The notes below the pieces were generated by a model. That model was not told the DNA's origin, did no database searches, and worked only from the letters and a program-made list of their open reading frames with translations. The position numbers and the translations under genes are program-made. Of a stretch of DNA of 64,000 nucleotides, positions 1 through 8,925 are shown in pieces. The DNA is from Alteromonas sp. CI.11.F.A3 (GTDB lineage Bacteria; Pseudomonadota; Gammaproteobacteria; Enterobacterales; Alteromonadaceae), in assembly GCF_032925565.1 (NCBI RefSeq), contig NZ_CP136708.1, positions 4,588,001 through 4,652,000 on the forward strand, read 5' to 3'. Within the stretch, counting starts at the first letter, position 1; every line of letters starts with the position of its first letter.

Positions 1-1
1 G

Positions 2-169
2 TGGTTTGGATTCAAAGATGATGTGGTTATTCGCCTTAAAGCTAAAGACGATAATACCCTGGTAGATATTCGTAGTAAGTCTCGGGTTGGTAGAAGCGAT
101 TTAGGTAAAAACGCCGAGCGCATCGATACCTTTTTAACTGCACTTCGCGCCCAACTAAACCCTAGCTAG
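2..169 (+). CDS. DUF1499 family protein, C-terminal fragment
   Basis: The reading frame is open from the window edge to a TAG at 167-169, giving the last 55 residues of a protein whose start lies outside. The fragment carries a pattern I associate with DUF1499: a GFKDDVVIRL strand, then DIRSKSRVGRSDLGKNAERI and a short C-terminal helix. The family is small and often secreted, and its function is not established. A strong hairpin with a T tract follows 34 bases after the stop. The family call rests on a short fragment. Confidence 0.7.
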   Translation, partial: WFGFKDDVVIRLKAKDDNTLVDIRSKSRVGRSDLGKNAERIDTFLTALRAQLNPS

Positions 170-202
170 GCGCTAACTAATCGTTACCCTTAGGCTATAC
201 AC

Positions 203-233
203 AAAAAAGCTCAGGTACTACCTGAGCTTTTTT
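203..233. terminator. Bidirectional intrinsic terminator
   Basis: The arms GCTCAGGTA and TACCTGAGC flank a very short loop, with an A tract on the left and a T tract on the right. It can therefore end the DUF1499 transcript from the left and the exporter transcript from the right. Confidence 0.85.
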
Positions 234-257
234 ATACCCGACATTCTGATAGTGGTA

Positions 258-575
258 TTAGTGGGCTAATTTCAATACCACCACGCCTGCCACGATAAGA
301 GCTGCGCCAAAGTAGCGCGCGATAGAAGTAGGATCGCCATAAAACACGACCCCAACTAAAAACGTTCCTGCTGCGCCTATGCCTGTCCACACAGCATATG
401 CAGTACCTATGGGAATATTTTTTTGCGCCATCCATAGACAAAAACCACTGGCCGCCATAAACCCTATCGCTAACATTATCCCCATCACGCGGGTTTCAGC
501 TTCTTGAGACAGCTTCAATCCTACAGGCCAACCTATTTCCAATAAGCCCGCCACAATCAAATAAACCCAGCTCAT
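258..575 (-). CDS. SMR family exporter, SugE/Gdx-like
   Basis: A 105-residue protein with four predicted membrane helices, the usual size of small multidrug resistance transporters. The first helix has GLLEIGWPVGLK, matching SugE, with the conserved glutamate needed for proton-coupled transport. GTAYAVWTGIGA in the third helix is also typical of SugE. E. coli SugE (Gdx) exports guanidinium, so guanidinium or small quaternary amines are likely substrates, by inference. The frame is open further upstream, but the start at 575 has a GGAG ribosome binding site and gives the family length. No guanidine riboswitch was recognised upstream. Confidence 0.85.
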   Translation of the reverse strand: MSWVYLIVAGLLEIGWPVGLKLSQEAETRVMGIMLAIGFMAASGFCLWMAQKNIPIGTAYAVWTGIGAAGTFLVGVVFYGDPTSIARYFGAALIVAGVVVLKLAH

Positions 576-630
576 TTCTTCTCCTTTTACCCTCAGCTTT
601 TCACCAATCGCTTTCACTACTGGCTTTGCA

Positions 631-1233
631 CTACAAGCTAGCCAATTGAATGCTTACCGCCCCTAATACTGCTGCGTTCAAGCGGTTGAACCAACGCCAA
701 AATGACGGGCGCTGCATATGGTGCGCGAATTTAGCGGTTAGGGTACTTAGCCCAACAAACCATACAATAGATGCCCAAATTGCACCGAAGACAAACCACC
801 ATTTATCCAGTTGCCACTGGCTGGCCAAATTTCCCATCAACAACAGCGTATCTAAGTAAAAATGAGGATTCAACCATGTCACCGCCATGGCAATAAGGAA
901 CGCTCGCTTAAATGACGTTTGCTTCTTCGACATTTCAAGCACAAGCGCATCATCAGCCATAGAGGCTTTAAGCTTGTTAAACGCAAACCACAAAAGAAAC
1001 ACAACGCCGGCCCACTTAGTTACTGATACCAACAAAGGATATTCTTGTAACAGCAACCCGAACCCCATTGCTCCTAAGCTAATAGAAATGGCATCGCTCA
1101 CGATAAACAGCAGTACGAACAACCCTGTCCATTGACGCTTCAAAGACTGTTCGATTAAAAAACTATTTTGTGCACCAACGGCAATTATTAGGGTACCGCC
1201 CATCACAAAACCACTCAACGCTGCCGCAAACAT
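631..1233 (-). CDS. argO: LysE/ArgO family amino acid exporter
   Basis: A 200-residue membrane protein with about six hydrophobic segments. It carries the family pattern GAQNSFLIEQSL in the first helix region and SDAISISLGAMGFG in the second, plus the WLNPHFYLDT motif. ArgO and LysE export arginine and lysine when these accumulate. The gene is divergent from a LysR-type gene of the ArgP kind, the classical activator of this exporter, so arginine/lysine-responsive activation is a fair inference. The exact substrate cannot be read from sequence. Confidence 0.85.
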   Translation of the reverse strand: MFAAALSGFVMGGTLIIAVGAQNSFLIEQSLKRQWTGLFVLLFIVSDAISISLGAMGFGLLLQEYPLLVSVTKWAGVVFLLWFAFNKLKASMADDALVLEMSKKQTSFKRAFLIAMAVTWLNPHFYLDTLLLMGNLASQWQLDKWWFVFGAIWASIVWFVGLSTLTAKFAHHMQRPSFWRWFNRLNAAVLGAVSIQLASL

Positions 1234-1382
1234 GAACTAGACCTCAAAAATTGAAATGAATGAATAAGAGGCGTTGATTTTAGCCACTCTTTTATACTAA
1301 ATTAAATTAATAATTTTTCTTTGTTATTAAATTAATTAATACCACTGTAAGTGCTTAGTTATAAAGAGAACGAGCCTTTATC
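1234..1382. promoter_or_regulatory. argO/argP divergent promoter region
   Basis: This 149-base AT-rich spacer separates the exporter from its likely LysR activator. It contains overlapping TTAAT/ATTAA tracts around 1299-1340, as LysR operators often do. No precise operator could be fixed by eye. Confidence 0.5.
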
Positions 1383-2270
1383 ATGCTTGATTACGCCGCC
1401 CTACATAGTTTTCGCGAAGTACTACGCTACGGCAGTTTTGAGCGCGGTGCACAAGCGCTCAACCTGACTCAGTCGGCAGTTTCACAAAAGATAAAGCGAC
1501 TAGAACAACAAGTGGGCGGGCCGGTTTTAGTACGAATTAAACCGTTAAAAGCCACGCCACTTGGCGAACAACTCTTGTCCCACGTGCAAAAAGTGAGTGT
1601 ATTAGAAGAGCAGTTAACCACACGCAGCGGTGCCGCGGACAGTGCGTCACCACTGAGTGTGGCAGTCAACAACGATGTATTGGCTACGTGGTTTACTGAA
1701 GTGATGGCAAGGTTCAGCGAGATACGTTCTAACCCCGTACATATTTATAATGCTGATCAAACCCAAACCCGCACCCTATTGCAGCAAGGTAAAGTCATGG
1801 CCTGCATTAGCCAAACTGGCACTCCCATTACCGGCGGGCAATCAGCTAGGCTGGGTACCATGAATTATCAACTCTATGCATCACCTAGCTTTATAGAACG
1901 TTACCTTAAAAATGACGTAAGCCCTGAACGGGTAATGGGCACACCGGGCTTACTTTATGACGAATTTGATGCCACCCTACTCACCGATTATCAGCGAGAG
2001 TGTTTAGACTTCGCACCGTCACTCACCACATGTCATTGGTATCCGTCGTCTCATGGATTTGCAAAAATGGCCGTAGAAGGCGTAGCGTGGGCGTTATTGC
2101 CAACCTTACAAGTTAAACAAGAAGTTACATCGGGCCAGCTCATCTCGCTATTTCCTAGCAAACAATTAGGTGTGCCTTTGTTTTGGCATTGGACAGAACA
2201 GGCATCAAGCGCCCTTGGCGATTTTAGCCAAATGGTTAAACACATATCAAAAGAACAGCTAAAACCATGA
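1383..2270 (+). CDS. argP: LysR-type regulator, ArgP (IciA) family
   Basis: A 295-residue LysR regulator. The N-terminal winged helix-turn-helix (about residues 1-60) has AALHSFREVLRYGSFERGA and LTQSAVSQKIKRLEQ, matching ArgP. The rest is the effector-binding domain. ArgP senses lysine and arginine and activates the arginine exporter gene, here divergent and 149 bases away. The start at 1383 gives the normal family N-terminus (MLDYAAL). Its last four bases overlap the start of the following methyltransferase gene, so the two are probably translated together. Confidence 0.88.
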   Translation: MLDYAALHSFREVLRYGSFERGAQALNLTQSAVSQKIKRLEQQVGGPVLVRIKPLKATPLGEQLLSHVQKVSVLEEQLTTRSGAADSASPLSVAVNNDVLATWFTEVMARFSEIRSNPVHIYNADQTQTRTLLQQGKVMACISQTGTPITGGQSARLGTMNYQLYASPSFIERYLKNDVSPERVMGTPGLLYDEFDATLLTDYQRECLDFAPSLTTCHWYPSSHGFAKMAVEGVAWALLPTLQVKQEVTSGQLISLFPSKQLGVPLFWHWTEQASSALGDFSQMVKHISKEQLKP

Positions 2271-2860
2271 AGTACAATAAACACATCGCGTATTACCACC
2301 AGCATGCTTCAAAGCTTGCTTCACAATACACTAGCGTTGCATTTGAGGATGTACATGGCGATTGGTTGTCACATATACCATCGCTAACCCATACCACTAT
2401 ATTAGACATAGGTGCGGGGGCAGGCAGAGACGCGAAAGCCCTGGCTGATATGGGAAATCACGTTACCGCTATTGAGCCTGCAAGCGCGTTAATGCAATCG
2501 GGCATGGCCTTTACGGGAGAGTCGGTAACGTGGATTAAAGATACCCTGCCCTTACTGACATCACAGAAAAAACAACACTACGGGCTAATTTTAATTAGTG
2601 CTGTTTGGATGCACCTAACCCACGTTCAGCAACAACAAAGCTTGCAACGATGTAGCCAATTGCTTTTTGCCGAAGGACATTTAGTCATTACTTTGCGACA
2701 CGGTGAATTTGATGACGAACGGGTAGCTAACCCGGTGAACGCAAGTGACACCATCGAGTTCGCGAAATCTTGCGGTTTAACCTTAATGCATAACATCGCC
2801 TCTAGTGACAAATTGCACCGCCAAGGGGTAAGTTGGCAAACATTGATATTTACAAAATAA
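2267..2860 (+). CDS. Class I SAM-dependent methyltransferase
   Basis: A 197-residue protein with a Rossmann methyltransferase fold. The SAM-binding motif ILDIGAGAGRDAKALA is near residue 45, with an acidic residue (AIEPA) at the end of the next strand and LILISAVWMHL as motif IV. The arrangement resembles the small-molecule methyltransferases of the Methyltransf_11/25 type. The substrate is unknown. It overlaps argP by ATGA, which suggests co-transcription, but no link to amino acid export is evident. Confidence 0.8.
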   Translation: MKYNKHIAYYHQHASKLASQYTSVAFEDVHGDWLSHIPSLTHTTILDIGAGAGRDAKALADMGNHVTAIEPASALMQSGMAFTGESVTWIKDTLPLLTSQKKQHYGLILISAVWMHLTHVQQQQSLQRCSQLLFAEGHLVITLRHGEFDDERVANPVNASDTIEFAKSCGLTLMHNIASSDKLHRQGVSWQTLIFTK

Positions 2861-2999
2861 GCAGAAATGTGGCTTCACTCCGAACACTTTTCATACTAAC
2901 CTAGTGCTCGATTGAAGGTTAATTAAGCAACGTAAATCCAAGCGACGTTATTCAAGCACAGTTAATTAAGCAAAGTTGTAGCCATTCGGGGGGCTTTTT

Positions 3000-4937
3000 T
3001 TGGCTGTAGTACATAGACGTACCTGTTTCTTAATATTTTTCGCCGCTTTGGGGGTGCTGTTTAGCCTTTCTTTTTCTGTGTCTGCAAGCTCTGATACTGC
3101 AACTACCACTACGCCGGTTTCTGACACTACATCAGGCTCAATTAGTGAGAATGCATTGCCTGATTTTGAAGAGGCTATTTTTCTACACCCTAAGCAGACC
3201 TACCGAAAATTAACCACACTCGCGCAAGCAAATGACTTTAGCGAAGCAGGCAGAGTTTGGTTACTGCTGCGTAAAGCCCAGTCTGAAAAAGTTTTAACCC
3301 TATACAAAGAAATGGATGCCACCCTTGTTACTGTTGCACCGTTTGCCAATATAATGACGAACAAGCAACATGCGCTGTGGCTTTATTTACAAGGGAGCCG
3401 GATGCACCAAACAGGCAATATTTCTGACGCTATCGACACCTTAAAGAATGCAGTTGAAGTCGCCAAAGAAGATACTAACAGTACTATTTATGTGCTCGCT
3501 ATTAGAGAATTAGGCTACGGGTTTGCACTTTCCGGGGACTATTACCGCGCCACCCTCGTACTGCAAGAAGCTTATAAAAATCTCGTTACTTTAAACAACC
3601 CCTTTTTTAATGGGTTGTTAGAAGAAAGCCTAGGCGACACCTATAACTATTTAGGTAATTACACCAAAGCCATTGAGTATTACGAAGGTGCTATTGCCTT
3701 CTTCGAATCAATTGGCTACCAGCCCCATGTTGCCAGTACCTTGTTGGGTTTAGCGATGGTGAACCGGAAACTCGAGAATTGGGATGATGCACTTTCCTAT
3801 TTTAACCGTTACGAAATAGCACTTAGTTTTACTGATAATCACAGCGAAAATTTCTATTTGCATTATGGGCGCGCCATGACAATGGCAGAAAAAGGGGAGT
3901 GTAACCTTGCTATTGGTGCTATCGATGATGCATTGAGCTTGTCGGGGCCCATTGACTACAACGCAGAGCTTTACAAAAAACGCGCCCTATGCAATTTAAC
4001 CCTTGATAACTTGCCTGCAGCTAAACAAGATTTATCGAAAGCACGCACTATTTTTAACGGCATAGAAGCATTGCACAATACGCAGTGGCATTTAGAGCTT
4101 GATTACATTGCAGGTTTAGTGGCATTTAAAGACAATCGCTTTGAGCAAGCTTTTAAATTTATTCACATGTATTACAAAGACTTTCTTGAATTGCAGCGGT
4201 TAAACAATTCAGACTATGTCACCCAAGTACAGACCACGATGGAGGCCGAGCGTAAAGACAAAGAAATAGCTCTATTAAAACAACAAACTCAACTGCAAGC
4301 GGTAACGGCAAGAGAACAATCACTGAAAGTACGGCAGAAAAATATGATGTTAGCAGGGGTAGTACTTATATTCGCCTTGTTACTTATTTTTGTGGTTTTC
4401 CAATATAAAAACTCAAAAAAGCTACTGGCCCTTTCTATTCGAGACGACCTTACTGGTTTACATAATCGGCGTTACTTCTTTGATTATTTTGAGCATAACC
4501 TTGTTAAATTAAGCCCTCATCACGTGGGATTGGCGCTCATTTCTTTCGACATAGATAACTTCAAACACATTAACGACAACCTTGGTCATCACGTGGGCGA
4601 CGAAGTCATTAAATCCGTGGCGCAAACTGCGGCAAATACCCTACGTACTAATGACGTTATTGCACGTATTGGGGGAGACGAGTTTATTATTGCCCTTCCC
4701 CGCACCACGCTATTACAAGCCGAAGACATAGCCAAACGAATCCTCGAGAATATTAGAAGTCACCGATTTATCACGAAAGAAGGCGCAGATTTTAGTGTAA
4801 CAGCCAGTTTAGGCGTGGCCTACCATGATCAAAATAAGTTTGTTGCCTTAGACGTGAAATCATTGATGGAGTCTGCTGACACAGCGCTATACCAATCTAA
4901 GCGTGCTGGCAAAAATCGCTTCACGGTTGCAGCTTAG
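3000..4937 (+). CDS. Periplasmic TPR sensor diguanylate cyclase
   Basis: A 645-residue protein with an N-terminal signal sequence (about 8-30), a long helical TPR region (about 45-400; for example the repeat around LGNYTKAIEYYEGAIAF), a short coiled coil, one membrane helix near 452-470 and a C-terminal GGDEF domain. The active-site motif GGDEF is at 558-562 and an inhibitory RxxD (RTND) lies five residues before it. It should make cyclic-di-GMP, controlled by the periplasmic TPR domain. Only a TTG start fits the signal peptide; a GGGGGG run eight bases upstream may serve as ribosome binding site. A DUF3034 gene and a globin gene follow in the same direction. Confidence 0.85.
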   Translation: MAVVHRRTCFLIFFAALGVLFSLSFSVSASSDTATTTTPVSDTTSGSISENALPDFEEAIFLHPKQTYRKLTTLAQANDFSEAGRVWLLLRKAQSEKVLTLYKEMDATLVTVAPFANIMTNKQHALWLYLQGSRMHQTGNISDAIDTLKNAVEVAKEDTNSTIYVLAIRELGYGFALSGDYYRATLVLQEAYKNLVTLNNPFFNGLLEESLGDTYNYLGNYTKAIEYYEGAIAFFESIGYQPHVASTLLGLAMVNRKLENWDDALSYFNRYEIALSFTDNHSENFYLHYGRAMTMAEKGECNLAIGAIDDALSLSGPIDYNAELYKKRALCNLTLDNLPAAKQDLSKARTIFNGIEALHNTQWHLELDYIAGLVAFKDNRFEQAFKFIHMYYKDFLELQRLNNSDYVTQVQTTMEAERKDKEIALLKQQTQLQAVTAREQSLKVRQKNMMLAGVVLIFALLLIFVVFQYKNSKKLLALSIRDDLTGLHNRRYFFDYFEHNLVKLSPHHVGLALISFDIDNFKHINDNLGHHVGDEVIKSVAQTAANTLRTNDVIARIGGDEFIIALPRTTLLQAEDIAKRILENIRSHRFITKEGADFSVTASLGVAYHDQNKFVALDVKSLMESADTALYQSKRAGKNRFTVAA

Positions 4938-4971
4938 GAAAAACGCGTCTAACGCTTTATTTCTGGCAAAA

Positions 4972-4992
4972 CTTACCTATTATTTAGGTAAG
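4972..4992. repeat. Hairpin between the TPR-GGDEF and DUF3034 genes
   Basis: An eight-base perfect inverted repeat (CTTACCTA / TAGGTAAG) with a five-base loop ends 18 bases before the DUF3034 start codon. It is not followed by a T tract, so it may be an mRNA structure or a protein site rather than a terminator. Confidence 0.45.
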
Positions 4993-5010
4993 CTTCAAGA
5001 AAGGGACGTT

Positions 5011-5964
5011 ATGATCAAAGCGATATTGTTTTGCCTAGGCTTTTGTTTAATTTCATTTTTCAGCTGTGCAAACACAGGCTCTCGCCTAACTGCAACGGGC
5101 GGCATAACTGGGTTTGAAGGTACCGCTGGTGGTGGTATCACCCCTTGGGCTTTTATTAGCGGCTATGGCAGTAAAGAAGAAATTAACGGTACCGCCAATG
5201 TTCAATACCTGCATTTAAACGACTACACCTTAACTTCCTTTGGTGCCAGCTTAGGCATTTACGACCGCATAGAATTAACTGTGCAGCGCCAAAGCTTGGA
5301 TATTTCATCTGGCATTACCAGCAATGTTTTCAGTTTACTCACCGATGGGGCAATTAGCGCCGCACAATCTACCCGTATCGACATGGATATTGTGTCTGCA
5401 AAAGTGAAAGTGTTGGGTGATGGCGTATTTACTCAACGTTCTTGGATGCCCCAGGTGGCTGTTGGTGCCCAATATAAAAAGCAGCGAGATTTTGATACCA
5501 CCCTTCTATTGCCTGATGGCACCGGCCCACTTCCTAATCAAGGCGTAGCACGCATACTGGGCGCTAAAGATGATAGCGGTACTGATTTTTTTGTTTCTGC
5601 TACCAAGCTTTATTTAGGCCACATTAACGGCCTTAACTTATTGACCAATTTAACCGCCCGCTATACCAAAGCTAACACCTTTGGCTTACTTGGTTTTGCT
5701 AGTGAGAATGACGATAGCTATAAATTGGAGTGGGAAGGCTCCTTAGCGCTGCTAACTAGCCCTTCAACCGTAGTCGGCGTTGAGTTTAGAACTCAAACCA
5801 ATCGCCTAGGCGGGTTAGCTGAAGAGGATACGGTAACCGACGCCTTCATTGCTTACTTTCCCAATAAGTCATTTTCCCTCACCGCAGCTTATGTAGATTT
5901 GGGCAACTTGCCTATGCAGCCTAGTTCGACAGGCTTCTATCTAACTGCCACTGCTAATTTTTAA
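5011..5964 (+). CDS. DUF3034 family outer-membrane-like protein
   Basis: A 317-residue protein with a signal peptide (about residues 1-21) followed by alternating polar/hydrophobic strands and a terminal aromatic (ANF), as in outer membrane beta-barrels. The start of the mature protein (LTATGGITGFEGTAGGGITPWAFI) matches my memory of the DUF3034 family. The frame extends further upstream, but ATG 5011 has AAGGGAC as ribosome binding site and gives a clean signal peptide. Function is unknown. It is followed after seven bases by a globin lipoprotein gene and is probably in one operon with it. Confidence 0.7.
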   Translation: MIKAILFCLGFCLISFFSCANTGSRLTATGGITGFEGTAGGGITPWAFISGYGSKEEINGTANVQYLHLNDYTLTSFGASLGIYDRIELTVQRQSLDISSGITSNVFSLLTDGAISAAQSTRIDMDIVSAKVKVLGDGVFTQRSWMPQVAVGAQYKKQRDFDTTLLLPDGTGPLPNQGVARILGAKDDSGTDFFVSATKLYLGHINGLNLLTNLTARYTKANTFGLLGFASENDDSYKLEWEGSLALLTSPSTVVGVEFRTQTNRLGGLAEEDTVTDAFIAYFPNKSFSLTAAYVDLGNLPMQPSSTGFYLTATANF

Positions 5965-5971
5965 GTTGGTG

Positions 5972-6442
5972 ATGATGAGTAGCTATTTACAGAAACCAAG
6001 AATAACAACAGCCGTAATCGCGTTACTTTTAAGTATGTTAGGAGGTATCGGTGGGTGCGCTTCTACGCAAACGGCAAGCAAAACTTCTGCTAGTCTGTAC
6101 GATGAAATAGGTGGCAGTAAAACCCTTAACACTGTGTTTGGTGTTGCTATTAATCGAATATATAAAGACCCTGTTATAGGACATTATTTTAATGGCGTGC
6201 CTAAAAGTCATTTACGCAAACAACTGGTATCACAAACTTGCGAGCTTATTGGCGGCCCTTGTGTTTACGAAGGCAAAGCCATGTTAGAGACCCACAAAGA
6301 TTTGAACATCAAAGAACGAGAATTTTATATTTTAGTAGAATATGTACAGGGCGCTATGCGAGATGTAGGCCTAACCTATCAGCAAGAAAATCAAATATTG
6401 CAAAAATTAGCCCCGATTAAATACGAAACAATTTACCTGTAA
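5972..6442 (+). CDS. Group 1 truncated hemoglobin, predicted lipoprotein
   Basis: A protein of about 156 residues. The N-terminal hydrophobic segment ends in IGGC, a plausible lipobox with Cys29 as the acylated residue; the next residue is Ala, which would favour the outer membrane. The rest is a 2/2 globin: LYDEIGGSKTLNTVFG at the start and METHKDLNI, whose His108 is the expected proximal heme ligand. Group 1 truncated globins bind O2 or NO; one anchored in the periplasm is unusual. The ATG at 5972 (or the next one, 5975) is preferred over the TTG at 5966. It is probably co-transcribed with the DUF3034 gene. Confidence 0.8.
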   Translation: MMSSYLQKPRITTAVIALLLSMLGGIGGCASTQTASKTSASLYDEIGGSKTLNTVFGVAINRIYKDPVIGHYFNGVPKSHLRKQLVSQTCELIGGPCVYEGKAMLETHKDLNIKEREFYILVEYVQGAMRDVGLTYQQENQILQKLAPIKYETIYL

Positions 6443-6527
6443 TTGTTGAGAAGGCGCCGAAGACAGTTGCCTTGTAAAATATAAATGTTAACCCTTGCGA
6501 ATAAAAAAGCTGCGTCCAATACGTTAT

Positions 6528-6539
6528 CTTACGCGTAAG
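6528..6539. promoter_or_regulatory. Perfect 12-base palindrome upstream of TonB receptor
   Basis: CTTACGCGTAAG lies 32 bases before the TonB receptor start and is perfectly self-complementary. It could be an operator for that gene. It resembles neither the Fur box nor the RutR-like sites found elsewhere in the window, and the regulator is unknown. Confidence 0.4.
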
Positions 6540-6571
6540 GTTAATATCGCCATTAAAAAAGACAACTTTTC

Positions 6572-8722
6572 ATGTATTTACGTTTTGCTCAATTGCCTTT
6601 ACGTTTCTCTTCTGTCTCCATTGCGCTTGCACTGTCATCAACACTTTTCATACCCGTTAGTTACGCACTAGACGATCCCGACGCGGTACCAGAACAAGAT
6701 GTAGAACGCATCCGCATTCAAGGCAGCACGCAAACACAGAGTGGACAATTTGTTTCAGCCTCTCAAGGTTGGGTGTCTGGCGATACCTTAGTCGAGCGCC
6801 CCATGCTTCGCACGGGTGAAATGCTAGAGTTTATTCCGGGCATGATGGTGACCCAGCACAGCGGTTCAGGTAAAGCGAACCAATACTTTTTACGCGGGTT
6901 TAATTTAGATCACGGTACCGACTTCGCCGTCAGTGTAGATGGCATGCCAGTAAATATGCGAAGCCATGGCCACGGACAAGGTTATTCAGATCTTAATTTT
7001 GTTATTCCTGAAATGGTAGACAACTTAAGCTATTTTAAAGGCACCTACTACGCCAACATTGGCGATTTCTCTAGCGCCGGTGGCGCGTATTTTAGTTCTA
7101 AAGATAACCTTGAAAGTAACCAACTACTTGTAACCTTGGGTGAAGATAACTATCGCCGTGCCGTAACCTTAAATTCAGCCAGTATTGGTAAAGGGACGGC
7201 TATTGCCGCTTTGGAATACCAAACGTATGACGGCCCATGGACAGACATCAACGAAGACGTAAAGAAAAAGAACGCTAATTTACGTTATATAGTGCCTTTA
7301 TTTGATGGTGAATTGGCCATTAGCGGCATGGCTTATGAAAACAATTGGAATAGTGCCGACCAAGTTCCTGCGAGAGCGATTGAAAGCGGCCTAATAGACC
7401 GTTTAGGCTCGATTGATACTCAGGTAGGCGGTGAGTCATCGCGATACAGTTTGTCAGCGCAATACAATAGCGACACGATAAATGCATCGCTATATGCTAT
7501 CGATACCGACCTTACCCTTTTTTCTAACTTCACCTATTTCTTAGATAAACCAGACACCGGAGATCAATTCGAACAAGCTGATGATAGAAAAATCTATGGG
7601 GGTGAACTATCAACAACACTTCCTCTTTCTACTCCATTCACCGTTGGCGACGGAAGCAGTATTACCTTGGGGGGGCAATGGCGATATGACGACATAGACA
7701 ATGTGGGGTTGTATCGCACGCAAGACTTGCAGCGTCTAGGTACTAATGGCGAAGATACTGTTGATGAAAGTACTGTTAATGAAAGTACCATTCGTGAAGA
7801 TGCGATAGAAAGTAGTTCATACGCTGCCTTCGCCCAATCTACAATAATGCTCTCAGATGCGCTTTCTTTATCGCTAGGTGGGCGTTACGACTACTTTGAC
7901 GTAGAGGTAGACGGCCAAAGTGAAAACAGCGGTAGCGAGAGCGATGGTATGTTTAGCCTAAAAGCGGGCTTGAAATATCGCGTCGCCGACACGGTTACCA
8001 CCTTCGCTAACATAGGCCAGGGTTATCATTCCAACGATGCCCGAGGGACTACCATTACCCAAGACCCGGTCACAGGTGAAGCCGTAGAACCCGCACCGTT
8101 GTTGGTTCGCTCACTAGGTTACGAAACCGGCATTAACTGGACTGACGACAAGACCTACAATATTTCAGCCGCCCTTTGGCAGCTAGAATTAGACAGTGAG
8201 TTAGTATACGTAGGTGATGCAGGGTTTACTGAAGCTAGCCGCCCCTCTACACGTTACGGGGTGGAGCTAAGCGCTTATTACTGGTTAAGTCATCACCTTA
8301 CTGCCGATGTAGAAGCGGCATACACCAAGGCACGATTTAGCGATAACGTTGATGGTGAAGGTGATCACATAGACGGCACAGTACCTGTAGTAGTAAGTGC
8401 GGGTGCCACATGGTACCAGCGAAGTAATCAACAAGGCTTCAGTTATACCCTGCGTGCAAGGTACTTAAGTTCACGCACAGTAGACAGCTTTGATGTTATT
8501 GAACCGCCCTCAACATTTTTGCTTAACACCCAAGTTGCTTATCAACATAGCGATTGGCAAGTGGGTTTAGAGATATTGAACCTGCTTGATAACGATGCAC
8601 ACGACATCGATTATTACTACGCCTCTCGTTTACCTGGTGAGCCAGAAGAAGGGGTAGAAGACTTACACTACCACCCTGTAGAACCAAGAACCGTTAGACT
8701 TACCTTTGGGATTAAGTATTAG
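6572..8722 (+). CDS. TonB-dependent outer membrane receptor
   Basis: A 716-residue receptor with a signal peptide (about 1-32), a plug domain (FIPGMMVTQHSGSGKANQYFLRGF, then DGMPVNMRSHGHGQGYSDLNFV) and a C-terminal 22-strand barrel ending in VRLTFGIKY with a terminal aromatic. It imports a substrate across the outer membrane using TonB energy. The histidine-rich loop HGHGQG in the plug recurs in a subgroup of these receptors, but I cannot name the ligand. It is followed by a 13-base inverted repeat and a gene for a small barrel protein. A perfect palindrome upstream may be its operator. Confidence 0.85.
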   Translation: MYLRFAQLPLRFSSVSIALALSSTLFIPVSYALDDPDAVPEQDVERIRIQGSTQTQSGQFVSASQGWVSGDTLVERPMLRTGEMLEFIPGMMVTQHSGSGKANQYFLRGFNLDHGTDFAVSVDGMPVNMRSHGHGQGYSDLNFVIPEMVDNLSYFKGTYYANIGDFSSAGGAYFSSKDNLESNQLLVTLGEDNYRRAVTLNSASIGKGTAIAALEYQTYDGPWTDINEDVKKKNANLRYIVPLFDGELAISGMAYENNWNSADQVPARAIESGLIDRLGSIDTQVGGESSRYSLSAQYNSDTINASLYAIDTDLTLFSNFTYFLDKPDTGDQFEQADDRKIYGGELSTTLPLSTPFTVGDGSSITLGGQWRYDDIDNVGLYRTQDLQRLGTNGEDTVDESTVNESTIREDAIESSSYAAFAQSTIMLSDALSLSLGGRYDYFDVEVDGQSENSGSESDGMFSLKAGLKYRVADTVTTFANIGQGYHSNDARGTTITQDPVTGEAVEPAPLLVRSLGYETGINWTDDKTYNISAALWQLELDSELVYVGDAGFTEASRPSTRYGVELSAYYWLSHHLTADVEAAYTKARFSDNVDGEGDHIDGTVPVVVSAGATWYQRSNQQGFSYTLRARYLSSRTVDSFDVIEPPSTFLLNTQVAYQHSDWQVGLEILNLLDNDAHDIDYYYASRLPGEPEEGVEDLHYHPVEPRTVRLTFGIKY

Positions 8723-8734
8723 TTTGAGAATGCC

Positions 8735-8780
8735 GCGCAAAGTACTTGTTTTAATGCATAATTCATAAAGTACTTTGCGC
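8735..8780. repeat. 13-base perfect inverted repeat after the TonB receptor gene
   Basis: The arms GCGCAAAGTACTT (8735-8747) and AAGTACTTTGCGC (8768-8780) are exactly complementary, separated by 20 bases. No T tract follows on either strand, so it is not a classical terminator. It lies 12 bases after the receptor stop codon. Confidence 0.6.
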
Positions 8781-8925
8781 CGCTTAAAAACAAGTTTATC
8801 GCTATTCATTATAAGTAGAAATGTCTTCTTTTAACCTGAACATTGATTAACTTAGCGTTCATTTTTCGTTCATCTCATATCCCCTATTCTTCTTATTAGT
8901 TCTCCCAACCTAATAAGGATATTCA

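Noticed and set aside
576..630. Guanidine riboswitch before the SugE-like gene
   Set aside because: The short leader shows no tandem ACGR hairpins or other guanidine aptamer features.
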